DNA from: Mixophyes australis
Taxonomy: Eukaryota; Chordata; Amphibia; Anura; Limnodynastidae
Direction of reading: 5' to 3'
Assembly: GCA_036250195.1 (NCBI GenBank)
Contig: JAVHZZ010000004.1
Location: forward strand, 166,048,369-166,112,368
DNA length: 64,000 nt
Positions 1-8,984 of this stretch are shown in pieces. The notes under the pieces were generated by a model. That model had not been told where the DNA came from and did no database searches. It worked only from the letters and a program-made list of their open reading frames with translations. The position numbers and the translations under genes are program-made. Each line of letters opens with the position of its first letter. The first letter of the stretch is position 1.

Positions 1-166
1 AAAAAAGGGCTATGTGCATGCGAAGAGACCAAGGGGTAAAGGCAAGTTTTCCTTTACATGCCATCGCCGCTTTAAATTTTAGCTGCAAAGTCGCCGATTT
101 CCGACGAGTTGAAAAAATCGGAGCATAATACATTTACCCCCAAGTAGGAAACCATAGCTCTGAAAA
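1..166. repeat. Right part of a foldback MITE
   Basis: The segment ends at about 166 in a terminal sequence whose reverse complement begins GGGGGTAAATGTAT. It continues with a CTCCGATTTTTTCAACTC-like block and a stretch related to AAATTTTAGCTGC. The same terminal design appears at 38136-38300, where both arms are present, so this looks like a copy of the same family with its left arm decayed or outside the window. No coding potential is seen. Non-autonomous DNA transposon is inferred from the arm structure only. Confidence 0.5.
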
Positions 167-271
167 TTATAACATTTTTGCCACCCACCTCAAGTTTTCC
201 AGAAGTCATCTAGATCAGGATGTACAACTTTATTTGGTCCAAAGGTCTAATTGGGAGAGAATCATTTGAAG

Positions 272-480
272 TAGAGATATTCACTGACCCCCATGTTTTG
301 GTTTTGGTTTAACTTTATGTTTTGGTTTTTACAAAACCACACTCACGTGTTTTAGCTTTGATTTTGGTTTTGGATCTGTATTTTCTTTTGAAAAACTGCT
401 ACAATATGCTAAAATCACATAAGTTGGCTATTTTCTGGTCATAAATTATTGTTATCATTAACCTCAATAACACTAATTGC
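272..480 (-). mobile_element. hAT element 3' terminal region (minus orientation)
   Basis: The stretch begins with TAGAGATATTCACTGACCCC and continues with repeated TTTTGGTTTTGG-like blocks. The related hAT at 14659-16387 has the same style of subterminal TTTTGGATTCGG repeats next to its terminal inverted repeat. It lies downstream, in minus orientation, of the hAT transposase remains at 1640-3292, so it is probably their 3' end. I could not find the matching 5' terminus or an 8-bp target duplication, so the outer limits of this element remain open. Confidence 0.45.
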
Positions 481-1639
481 CAGTCATTTCCAGTCAGTTT
501 TGACCACCTCACAGGTCACAATAATATCTTCATCCACTTTTGGCCAAAAACTGAAGCGAGCTGGCTGGACACTAAGCGACAGAGCAATGGCACAAACACA
601 CAGTAGCTCATAGCACACCTAGGAAACAGTGCCACACAGCAGTGGCAGAAAAGAAAAGTGGTGCACAATGGAATTGACCTTAGGTCCTCACACCCACCCA
701 TATGTTAAAAAGGTTTAATAAACTCACACAGAAACAAGAGGGGTAGCAGGTACAGTTTAACAAACCAAGCACTTCAGCGACAAGGAGTGCCACTTTTGAG
801 GCTGAAGAGCTTGGCTTATTTGGGCACCTGCAAAACAAGTTACTAATGAGCTTAAGGCAGGTAAGCTAAGAGTGCTATGAATGTAAGACTGCAGCAAGAT
901 GGCTGGTTATTAAGCGACAGAGCAATGGCAAAACCACACGGCAGTTTATATCACATGTAGGAAACATTGCAAGACAGCAGTGGCAAAAAAAGAAAAGTGT
1001 TGCAAGATGGAATTTTCCTTGGGCCCTCCTACCACCCTTATGTCAGATTGATGTAATATGATTTAAGGGCAGCATACTGCAGAAGGTTATAAAGTCGAAA
1101 ATATAATTACATCGACAGCATTGTTAGGCCAACAATTGAAATGTAGTATTTATTAGGTTGACAATTCAAATGTAGACAGTATTATCCCTAAATCTAACCC
1201 TGTCTTTCTCCTTGTACCTAGTCCTGTCCCTATCCCTGTCCCTAACCCTGTACCTATCCCTGTCCCTATCCTTGTCCCTTTCCCTATCCATAGACCTGTC
1301 CCTTGGCCTCTCCTTAACCATATCCTTAGCCTTATAATAATACTGTCCACAATTGAATAGTTCACCTAATCATAATGTCTACCATGTGAATTGGCGACTT
1401 AATAATGCTGTTGACACCTTGCTTGTCGATTGTTAGCTGATAGACCAAGGTCTAAATGTCAAATAGTGCAAGATGGATTTGTCCTTGGAAATATGTTAAA
1501 ATGGACATGTACAGTTTAACAAGCCAAGCACTTCAGCAACAAGGACTGCCACATTTATGGCTGAAGTGCTTGGTACCACCAAGTTGATGGGTGTGAGTAA
1601 AACAGGGAATGCAATGGAATTCACCCAGCTGTAATGATC
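480..1639 (-). repeat. hAT interior with repeated blocks of about 335 bp
   Basis: The block around 570-710 (AGCGACAGAGCAATGGCA, then CAGCAGTGGCA and GAAAAGTG) recurs around 905-1045. A further block around 750-815 (ACAGTTTAACAAACCAAGC, then CACTTCAGC) recurs at about 1510-1575. The copies are diverged and in the same orientation. No intact frame is present. The position between the 3' terminus at 272 and the transposase core at 1640 suggests that it is internal or 3' sequence of the same hAT element, expanded by local duplication. Confidence 0.4.
1190..1345. repeat. Degenerate telomere-like hexamer tract
   Basis: A run of about 25 hexamer-like units built on CCCTGT, CCCTAT and CCCTAA, for example CCCTATCCCTGTCCCTAACC around 1231-1250. 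The vertebrate telomere unit is CCCTAA, so this is either a decayed interstitial telomere-like tract or a simple repeat that resembles one. It lies inside the repeated hAT interior. An open frame reads through it on the minus strand only because the unit has six bases. Confidence 0.6.
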
Positions 1640-2145
1640 TTACATATTGGTGGCGTTATTAGAAATTATGCATCCTGAGGAGACTTCAAGCGGGATAAGC
1701 CGTGTTGCAATGAAATTCCTTAGGTTTTCTAACAGGTTGCCAGCAGTTTGCACCTTAGTGAAGCCGGTGATACACAGAGTAGCCAGCCTCTGACAAATCT
1801 GGCGTTGTTTGATACATGCTGCTGCTTTTCCTGATTCTGAAGGCGATTCACCAACCCATTGGTTTGTAACAGTCATATAATCTTTAGTCTGCCAAGATCC
1901 GCTTGTCCATATATCTGTGGTTAAGTGTATAATGGGTAGATTGGCATTTTGTATCCCAATAATTACCCTTTTTCTAACCTTCTGGTACAGGTGAGGAACT
2001 GCTGTCTAGTAAAATGGTGTTGACATGGAATCTGGTAACGGGAATACAGGACCTCAATTAACTGTCTAAAACCAGCTGCATTAATTTTGAATATTGGATG
2101 CAGATCTAATACTACCATAGTCGCCATGGCGCCTGTGATCCACTG
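1640..2145 (-). pseudogene. hAT transposase core fragment (decayed)
   Basis: Read on the minus strand, the fragment shows the order typical of ZBED/Ac-type hAT transposases. First comes a segment MVVLDLHPIFKINAAGF followed by RQLIEVLYSRYQIP near 2110-2020. Then LTTDIWTS and DYMTVTNQW appear near 1925-1860, and NNATNM near 1640, matching the family's TDNAxNM block. Frame changes and a stop lie between these blocks, so no full protein can be made. The aspartate of TDIWTS is kept, whereas the NNATNM block has N where the family usually has TDN. The N-terminal part lies at 2933-3292 beyond an inserted LTR. Family assignment is from motif recognition, not a search. Confidence 0.75.
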
Positions 2146-2173
2146 TGCGACTTGGTGACAGCTGCCATACTTG

Positions 2174-2932
2174 CTTCCTGTTACGGCAACCAGTGTGACA
2201 TAAACTTATAAAACTAGTAGCAGAGATCTTCACATTTAGCAGCCGCCTTTCCCGTAGAGACTGGTTATGCTCACAGGTACTCAGATGTTAAGTACCAGCA
2301 GAGTCACGGCAAAGGTTCAGAGTCTGAGTACAGGCAATAGGTCAGGGTCACAGGCAAAGTTTCAGAATCCCGGTACAGGCAATAGGTCAGGGTCACAGGC
2401 AAAAGGTTTAGAATCCAGGGACAGGCAAAGGTCATACACAGGTAATCAATCTAAGGTTCAACACCAAACAATAGCGCAAGAGCAGGCAGCAATACTGGAA
2501 ACAGAGCGCTATAACCGGCAGTGAGGCTTAGACCTCGCTGCCTTAAATAGTCCTAGAAGCCAATCAGGACTAGGCCCTTAAAGTATCCACAGGTTCTGCC
2601 TAATGGCAGCAGTGCTGGTGGCCAATGGGAATGCAGCGCTCAGCTGCATACTAAATACTGAAAACTACCTACACAGCCATAGATGGCTGCCACTTAAACT
2701 AAATTAGCCATGATTGGCTAACTCTTAGTGAGTCCTGCGCGCACACCCGGCTGTTAGCCAGCTGGCCGGGCGCGGCGGCAGGAGACCTCGAGCGTCCCGG
2801 TGGTTGCCCTGGCAACAAGGACACGGAAACCGGAAGTGACGTCCTAGTCGTCATAGCGACGGCCGGGACGCCATCAGGGAGAAACAGAGAGTCGCGGCAG
2901 TTCTTGCGGCCGCCGCGACTACTAACACTTCC
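2174..2932 (-). mobile_element. Solo LTR with 5-bp target duplication CTTCC
   Basis: The LTR runs from 2179 (TGTTACGGC) to 2927 (CTAACA). It has TG...CA termini and is flanked on both sides by CTTCC (2174-2178 and 2928-2932). It interrupts the hAT transposase: coding-like sequence stops at one side and resumes at the other. On the minus strand a TATA-like TATTTAAG lies near 2541-2552, and three 45-bp-type repeats follow it. The 5-bp duplication and general layout fit Ty3/gypsy LTRs; the family is inferred. The right-hand half (about 2700-2930) is GC- and CpG-rich compared with its surroundings, which fits a promoter-bearing half. Confidence 0.75.
2299..2430. repeat. 45-bp tandem repeat in the solo LTR
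   Basis: TACAGGCAATAGGTCAGGGT starts at 2329 and again at 2374, 45 bp apart, with a partial third unit from about 2419 and a diverged one before 2329. The repeat lies downstream of the TATA-like site in minus orientation. The plus-strand frame at 2267-2524 crosses it and is not a gene. Confidence 0.7.
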
Positions 2933-3292
2933 TCTTGCAAAGGATTGTTTAACAGTCAATTGTTGTAAACTACTAGTAGTCTTCTTCTTGGTCTGCTTCT
3001 GGGATGAAGATCCACCCCCTGTAGCAGCAGCAGGCCCAATGCTCAAGAATTTTTCAGAGGAATCCTGAATAGGCGAGGAATCATCTAGACTTAGCAACTT
3101 GGATGCAAGACTAACTCCGATCACTAGTGAAGATATTGATGGGGAAGGTGTTGTCAGTGTAGATTGCAGGTGCTGGGATCTACCTGAGAGACGAGAGTTG
3201 GCCAATGCTGGACTGCTTGTTGTTATTTTTTTAGCATAAGTTTCTGATTTTCCCAAAAGCTTCCTATGAACTCTCATCGTCATTAGCGTCAT
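2933..3292 (-). pseudogene. hAT transposase N-terminal/linker fragment
   Basis: The minus-strand frame starts at 3292 and stays open into the solo LTR at 2927. The first roughly 120 residues are rich in Ser, Thr and Pro and include a basic segment KQTKKKTTSSLQQL. This looks like the linker between a BED zinc finger and the catalytic core in hAT transposases. Everything after residue 121 is read-through into LTR sequence and should not be counted as part of the protein. No BED cysteines are visible upstream. The fragment is assigned mostly by its position just 5' of the recognised core at 1640-2145. Confidence 0.5.
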
Positions 3293-3489
3293 CGTCAGCT
3301 ACACAAATATCCCCCTAAAACTAAATGAGTGACAATACAGATATCCCGGGAAACTCTGTTTCCTTATTCTCAGCTATCAGTTAAGAAATAGGATCATTTT
3401 TGTGTGTTTGTTTCCTTCTGTTAGGTATCGATACCTGGGACTCTTATGTGTGTCATTATGCGGTAGTCACTACCGCATATCCGTAATCC

Positions 3490-4266
3490 GACAAAATTGA
3501 TAAGATCAGACTTGAAATGATACCATCTCCCTTGACAAGCAATCACAAATTGGTATGTCCCTGTCTCCTGTGCTCATTCCCCCTCTAACTAAAATCTGTA
3601 ATCTATCTCTTTCTACTGGTATTTTTCCATCACTATTCAAGCATGCAGGGATTACTCCCATTCTAAAAAACAATATTCTGACCCTGACTCTCTCGTAAAT
3701 TACCGCCCCATCTCCCAGCTCCCATGCCCCTCCAAGCTTCTCGAGAGAATTGCCTACACTCACCTCACACACTTTCTTACAGCAAAAAACCTATTGGATC
3801 CTCTTCAGTCAGGCTTTCGCTCTCAACACTCCACAGAGACTGCACTGACAAAGGTTGTCAATTACTTGATTACAGCAAAAAATAATAATCATTACTCAAT
3901 TCTAATTCTCCTGGATCTCTTTGCTGCATTTGACACTGTTGACCACTCTCTCCTCATACAAACGCTACAATCCCTAGGTCTTGAAGGCACTGTCCTATCC
4001 TGGTTCTCATTCTACCTATCTAATTGCTCTATTAGTGTTAATTTATCTGGATCCACCTCTGCTCCGCTTCCTTTATCAGTTGGAGTACCGCAAGGCTCAG
4101 TCCTTGGCCCTCTGCTATTCTCTATCTACACCACTTCTCTTGGAAGACTAATAAGCTCCTTTGGATTCAGTATCATCTCTATGCGGATGATACACAAATC
4201 TATCTATCCTCTCCTGATCTTTCACCATCTGTGTTGTCTCGCGTTACTGACTGTCTCTGTCTGTAG
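3490..4266 (+). pseudogene. L2-type LINE reverse transcriptase fragment
   Basis: The copy starts near TTGATAAGATC and reads, with frame changes before 3790, NYRPISQLPCPSKLLERI and then DPLQSGFRSQHSTETALTK. From 3794 it is open through LLDLFAAFDTVDH (catalytic motif A), [12 protein letters not shown] (motif B) and, in a shifted frame, YADDTQIYLSS (motif C, both aspartates kept). These blocks are typical of L2/CR1-group non-LTR retrotransposons. The copy ends abruptly near 4266, before the C-terminal domain, so it is a truncated fragment with at least two frameshifts. It shares long blocks with the split L2 copy at 25540-26917. Confidence 0.85.
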
Positions 4267-4790
4267 AGGAGGTGCTGCTATACTAGTATATTAACTATCG
4301 TAAAGGAGAGAGAAAAAGAGAAATTAGTATTTAAAGGGCACTCAATAAATGCTATTGTAAAATGAAGAAGAGGAAGAGATCTATGTAATATATTAACACA
4401 TTAGAAATAATCTGAGGTGAATATTAGATAGAGTATAATCCATATAGTTGAATATATAACAACTAAATAGTCATCCGATACCATTGAATTTTAATATATT
4501 CATTTGATGTAATTCCTAAATAGATGAATATCAATCAGATAATAAAGTTCAAGGTGACCTATAGGATAATTCCCTAGATCCTGGTACTAGTATCTTAAAT
4601 GAATATGTATTAGAATAATATCGGAATGGCTGATAGTGAATATAATATTGCCCCTAATAAGGACTCCCTCAGTATCACGGGATTATCGATGACCAGATCC
4701 TAATATCCTGAACTAATTTGCATTAACTAGCAGGCTTTTAAGTAATATAATAAGACTTAGGAACAGCGTGCTCAGCGTAACGCCGATGCG
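4267..4790. other. AT-rich stretch, nothing identified
   Basis: The sequence is AT-rich with no open frame of interest and no terminal repeats I could find. Short tracts of ATATT/AATATT recur, but without regular spacing. Confidence 0.5.
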
Positions 4791-4802
4791 CATTTCACTT
4801 GT

Positions 4803-4830
4803 GAGCTTTAACAAGGCCTTGTTAAAGCTC
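4803..4830. repeat. Perfect 28-bp palindrome
   Basis: The left half GAGCTTTAACAAGG is followed directly by its exact reverse complement, with no spacer. It sits at the edge of an LTR-like repeat (about 4800-4950) that is related in inverted orientation to 49310-49420. The 49-kb relative lacks the palindrome, so it may mark an insertion or local inversion event. Confidence 0.85.
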
Positions 4831-4844
4831 TAAGTTCTGCTATT

Positions 4845-4950
4845 AACATCCTAGTTTCTCACTACCTTCTACCGTGTTCTGTCCACTCCACCGGGAAAGT
4901 GCTAAATCAACAACTGCTACTATCGTGCTTAAGTCCTATGCAACCAAGTA
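4845..4950 (-). repeat. Segment of an LTR-like dispersed repeat
   Basis: The reverse complement of this segment matches 49310-49420 with substitutions. Shared blocks include GTAGCAGTTGTTGAT, CCCGGTGGAG and GACAGAACAC. The element it belongs to is not identified, and the copy here is short. Confidence 0.55.
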
Positions 4951-5431
4951 CTGTGGAACGTAACAAGTTCCTTGGAAAAAGAAGCTGCTAAAGGTGAACA
5001 TCTAAGTAGCCTATTAGGACAAGCTTCTATTGAATTTTAACTTTTGAATATAATAATCCTTTAAATTAAAAATAAAATAAATTGATATAAGTATAGAGAG
5101 GTGGTATTGGTGAAGAGTTTCATAGTTAGTGAATTGACATTAAGACACAATTTTATCAAATCTTTTGAGAATGTTGATCAAGTAGATGGCAAAACAATAT
5201 TGTCTTAACTGGGCAACCACCAATTTAAACTTTTGGTGGAAAAACAATTCCACACCGAAACATAATAGCAACCAAACTAATTCCCTGGATCAATTTACTC
5301 AGTTTTACATTTGCTACTTATACTGTAGCCACAGATACCATTTATTACATTAAATACATTCAATCCAAACTTAAAACCAATTATCTCTACCCACATGGAT
5401 TTCTAGAGCCTGAATAGTCTTACCTTTTTCA
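4951..5431. other. Unassigned stretch
   Basis: AT-rich sequence between the LTR-like segment and the hAT element that starts at 5440. No repeat arms and no coding pattern were recognised. Confidence 0.4.
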
Positions 5432-6264
5432 GTACTGATCAGGGCCAGGACTAAAAATCAGCCCTGGCATTTAAAGAACACAGACCCACCTTAGTTTCAG
5501 CAGGAAAGAAACTGTGCCGCTGCGCAGTGTCGGCGCATAAAAGGGGGTGACCACACTGTGTTGTGGGTGAGTCCAACATGAGGCTTTGATACATACATTA
5601 TAACAAAACATTACATTGATTGCGCCCTCCAGCCATATCACGCCATCCCCCCAGGCACATTATGACACCCCCAGCCCACTGTACTTATCTATGCTTCTAA
5701 AGCTGCTGACATCCATCAGGGCGGGAACTTCCTGTAGAGTGAGCAGGGAAGCTCTTAGTCTCATGAGATTAGCAATGTGGCATCCTTCCCCCCCCCACAT
5801 GGCATCCTTTCTCTCCCCCCCCCCCCCCCGTGTGGCATCCTTTCTCTTCTCCCCCCGCGTGGCATCCTTTCTCTTCTCCCCTTGTGTGGCATCCTCTCTC
5901 CTCTCCCCCCGTGTGGCATACTTTCTCTTCTCCTCCCCGTGTAGTATCCTTTCTCAACCCCCCTTTTTTCAGTGTGGCATCCTTTCTTACCTCCTCAGCT
6001 TCTTGTTTTTGTTTTTGTCTTCTAAATTCTTCTCCTATCCGCTCCTTTGACAGCTTGCAGGACCCGGCCGCAGATTTGAATGTGCATTGCAGCGCGTGGC
6101 ACATGTGATCTGTGGCTGGTTCCTGGGGAGGTGCCAGCCACTAGGAAGCCTGTCACTGACAGGCTGTCAGTGTCTGTGACAGCCCGGGACCCAGTCCATC
6201 TGCCCATCTGCCCTTCTGGCATTTGACAGAAGTGCCAGATGGCCAGTCTGGCCCTCGTACTGAT
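5432..6264. mobile_element. Non-autonomous hAT element with GTACTGAT target duplication
   Basis: The element spans 5440-6256. It starts CAGGGCCAGGACTAA and ends with the reverse complement of GAGGGCCAGACTGG, so the terminal repeats are imperfect. Exact 8-bp duplications GTACTGAT flank it at 5432-5439 and 6257-6264. The 8-bp duplication and CAGGG-type ends are diagnostic of hAT. It encodes no transposase; its centre is filled by a pyrimidine-rich minisatellite. The right-hand duplication directly abuts an SINE tail at 6265. Confidence 0.75.
5775..5990. repeat. 27-bp pyrimidine-rich minisatellite
   Basis: The core TGGCATCCTTTCTC recurs at about 5778, 5800, 5833, 5860, 5887, 5914 and 5974. Most spacings are 27 bp and the intervening sequence is C-rich, including runs of C at 5811-5829. 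Because 27 is a multiple of three, open frames on both strands pass through it; these are not genes. Confidence 0.8.
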
Positions 6265-6394
6265 GATGAACTGTGTGTGTGTTAGGGAATTTAGACTGTA
6301 AGCACCAATGGGGCAGGGACTGATGTGAGTGAGTTCTCTGTACAGAGCTGTGGAATTTGTGGCGCTATATAAATAAATGGTGATGATGATGAAG
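6265..6394 (+). mobile_element. SINE 3' end (tRNA-like family)
   Basis: The segment reads GTTAGGGAATTTAGACTG, then CAATGGGGCAGGGACTGATG, GAGCTGTGGAATTTGTGG, CTATATAAATAAATG and a GATGAT tail. The same order is present, on the other strand, in the fuller copy at 58259-58594. Only the 3' part is here, cut at its 5' side by the hAT element that ends at 6256. Confidence 0.75.
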
Positions 6395-7259
6395 ATGCTC
6401 ATTCTCTCACACTGAATGCTCCCTTGTGACTTGTGTATGAAATGTCTGTTATACAAATCTTTATGCAGAACTGAGGCACCTTTTTAAGAAAAACAAAATT
6501 TGTCTAGTCATTCTGTAGTGCCTGTGGGGAATGGACAGACGCACACAAAGCTCTAATCTTGTTCACGACTGTTCCATCTACAGTTCGTACGAACTCCTCG
6601 GCACAGCTCCACACAATTTCAATGTATTGGCATATGGGAATGCTCCTGAATATAAATGCTCAGGAGTATTCTCCAGCATTCAAATTTAGACAGACTATAC
6701 AATTGTCTCTTACCGGTTCTTGTTCTTCTCTCTTGCTTGTTCTTGCAGCTTTGTTGTCGCCTTCCTTATTTTTCTCTTATTTGCCCGCTCTGGTCTCATT
6801 GGTTGGGTGGTTACAGAATTAATCACCAACCAGCATGGCAAGAATATGGATGCCACCATATTTAGTATATCAGGACAAAATACGAAATACTCACCAGGTC
6901 GTGATATATATAGCAAACAGCCAGTTTATTCTGTGCACTGAAATATGCATCCATCTTGGCTTACCACCGTTTCCTTGCATTCATTATTAATACACACCTG
7001 AATTGATAACCTGCAATCCTTTTTGAATGCATGCATGTATATATATGTGTTATTATTACGTGTATATATGTGTTAAATATGTGTTATTAATAATTTTGGA
7101 ATCACTATTTTCCCAATCATTCAATAGATATTCACAAAATGTACATATCACCTTTAATCATATTGTGCAATTAATATATACATCAAACTAATATTTATGC
7201 ATTTAATTTCACCAAGAAATGTATGCTTAGAAACATCTTATGAATCCATGTTAGTATTT
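6395..7259. other. Unassigned stretch
   Basis: Only short, overlapping open frames of 60-90 codons on both strands, none with recognisable motifs. Around 7020-7200 the sequence is AT-rich with ATGTGTTATTA repeats. Confidence 0.4.
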
Positions 7260-8090
7260 CTGCACCACGGCTCCTAAGATTAAGTGGAAAGCGGGTTAAC
7301 GCAGTTAGTGCATCAGCACACTCTATGCAACTTAAAGATTGACAATACGGTCAGCCAATCAGTGACAAGTAAATGACTGAGAGCCGTATAAATAAACATC
7401 TATTACTCTTGGAATCATCTCCCTTGAAAAAGTCTACCAGATGAAACGCGTTGGGGCTCCTCCTACACCAATCTATTGGCCAATAGAATCTTCCGGATGT
7501 GACCTCACACCCGGGAGTTAGAACCGGAAACGTGTTCCACGCTTGCTCTCTGTCACTACCTCTTATCAATAGCGGGACTGATCACCCGCTATTGTGAACG
7601 ATTTAACATCTGAACACTGACAACTTCTATAATCATGCAGCAAGACACTTTGGGACTGGTCTATAACTGAACACTGCTCAGCAAAACGCAAGTATCGGTA
7701 TCACTTCCATGTGGAGCCAGTTGGATACATGTACTGTCAGTTCACTCAGCTGTATATCTGAAAGAACTCTCCAACTATTATAATATTGGGACTGCCATAT
7801 ATATTCATTGATTGTATTTTTATCATTTTGTCAGTCAATTCATGCCTTTACTGTAATATATATTCTTTCAATGGTATTATCTGGTTCATCAACGATTGTT
7901 AAGCCAGTATCTGTGAACAATATATAAGTGTCAGGATTACATGTATATCTACCAGTGTATTTTAATATTTTATAATTTAACATTTATTGTGTCATTATTT
8001 ATAGGGTGTGTTTTATTCACAGGTATTTACTTGCTTATTGCCATTATAGGGAATATCAATAAAAATTGTTACATCTAACCAGCCTTGATC
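7260..8090 (+). mobile_element. Candidate Penelope-like terminal repeat
   Basis: The stretch has a TATA-like GTATAAATAAAC at 7386-7397. About 25 nt downstream lies a hammerhead-like motif with GAAACGCGTT, and the stretch ends near an AATAAAAATTG at about 8050. A second locus (17640-18660) repeats this order of TATA-like box, hammerhead-like motif and AT-rich tail. Hammerhead motifs are established features of the terminal repeats of Penelope-like retroelements. No Penelope reverse transcriptase or GIY-YIG domain is seen, so this would be an orphan terminal repeat. The limits are approximate. Confidence 0.35.
7418..7456 (+). ncRNA. Decayed hammerhead-ribozyme-like motif
   Basis: CCC (7421-7423) could pair with GGG (7453-7455) as stem I. 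GTCT (7432-7435) can pair with AGAT (7439-7442), including one G-U pair, as stem II. GAAA is at 7443-7446 and is followed by CGCGTT. The hexamer ACGCGT is self-complementary, which would allow two copies to share stem III, as in minimal dimeric hammerheads. The CUGANGA core box is damaged (CTTGAAAA), so activity is unlikely. Confidence 0.35.
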
Positions 8091-8834
8091 TAAGTATATC
8101 TATCAGATCCCACATATATATACAGTTCATTATTCTAGATATCTTTAGTCAGTGAGCGCATAAGGTTTTGTATTGTTTAGCTTTGTTGTCGCTGGCTTCT
8201 GGAAAGTTGGGGTCCTGTTTTGAAAATGCAAAAATTGTATTATAATGGGAAATGTTAACAAACACTGAATAATTTGGTCCTTTAGTTAAAGCAAAATACT
8301 ACATTATGGCCAGATAAAACTACCCCATTGTACAGGCACATATAAGCAATATCTAAACATTTGTGGTCAATGAAATACAAACCTCTACCAGCCCTATCTC
8401 ACTAATATTTAGTATTCTAGTGATCGCTGAGACCACGGAGAGCATCCATGTAACCACCACCACCACCACACAATAAAGAGATCATGCCCACCAAAGCTGC
8501 TCTATTTTTTAAATACCCCCTGTCAGTCAATCTTTAGCTCCTACCCTGCACCATCCCCCGAGCAGCTATTTTGCTTACCATTCTGCTTGCAGTTATATTC
8601 CTCATCCCCCTGCAGCTATTTTGCTCACACCGCCTGCAGCTATTTTTTCACATACACACACACATCCTTATTTCCCCCCCACCCCTCAATACACTTACAT
8701 CATTACAGCAGTCATCCTCTTCTAGGACAGGCAGCTTGCAGGAAATCCCCTTGCCTGTCAGTGCAGTGGCAGAGAATGCTTAGTCAAGTCTCGTGAGAAG
8801 TGGACATCATGTGGAGCTCCGTAGCTACACTGAC
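8091..8834. other. Unassigned stretch with a CAC repeat
   Basis: Mostly AT-rich. It contains a short (CAC)n tract near 8455-8470 and a repeated CTGCAGCTATTTTGCTCAC-like block at about 8563-8650. No gene is supported. Confidence 0.35.
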
Positions 8835-8984
8835 CAGGGGCGGCCCCGATGCTAGACAGCCACATAGCGCTCCATTTTAAGAAAAGAAAAGTAAAAAAGA
8901 AATAAATGCCGCACCAAAGCGCCCCCCTCAGACCCAGCGCCCCAGGCTGCAGCCTGATCAGCCTAATGGTTGATCAGGCCCTGT

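Noticed and set aside
5616..6108. Several overlapping frames of 90-144 codons on both strands
   Set aside because: They arise from the 27-bp minisatellite, whose period is a multiple of three.
8835..8982. hAT-like element with CAGGGGCGG start and GGCCCTG end
   Set aside because: The outer 8-bp sequences (ACACTGAC and TGTATGAG) do not match and the right end is uncertain.
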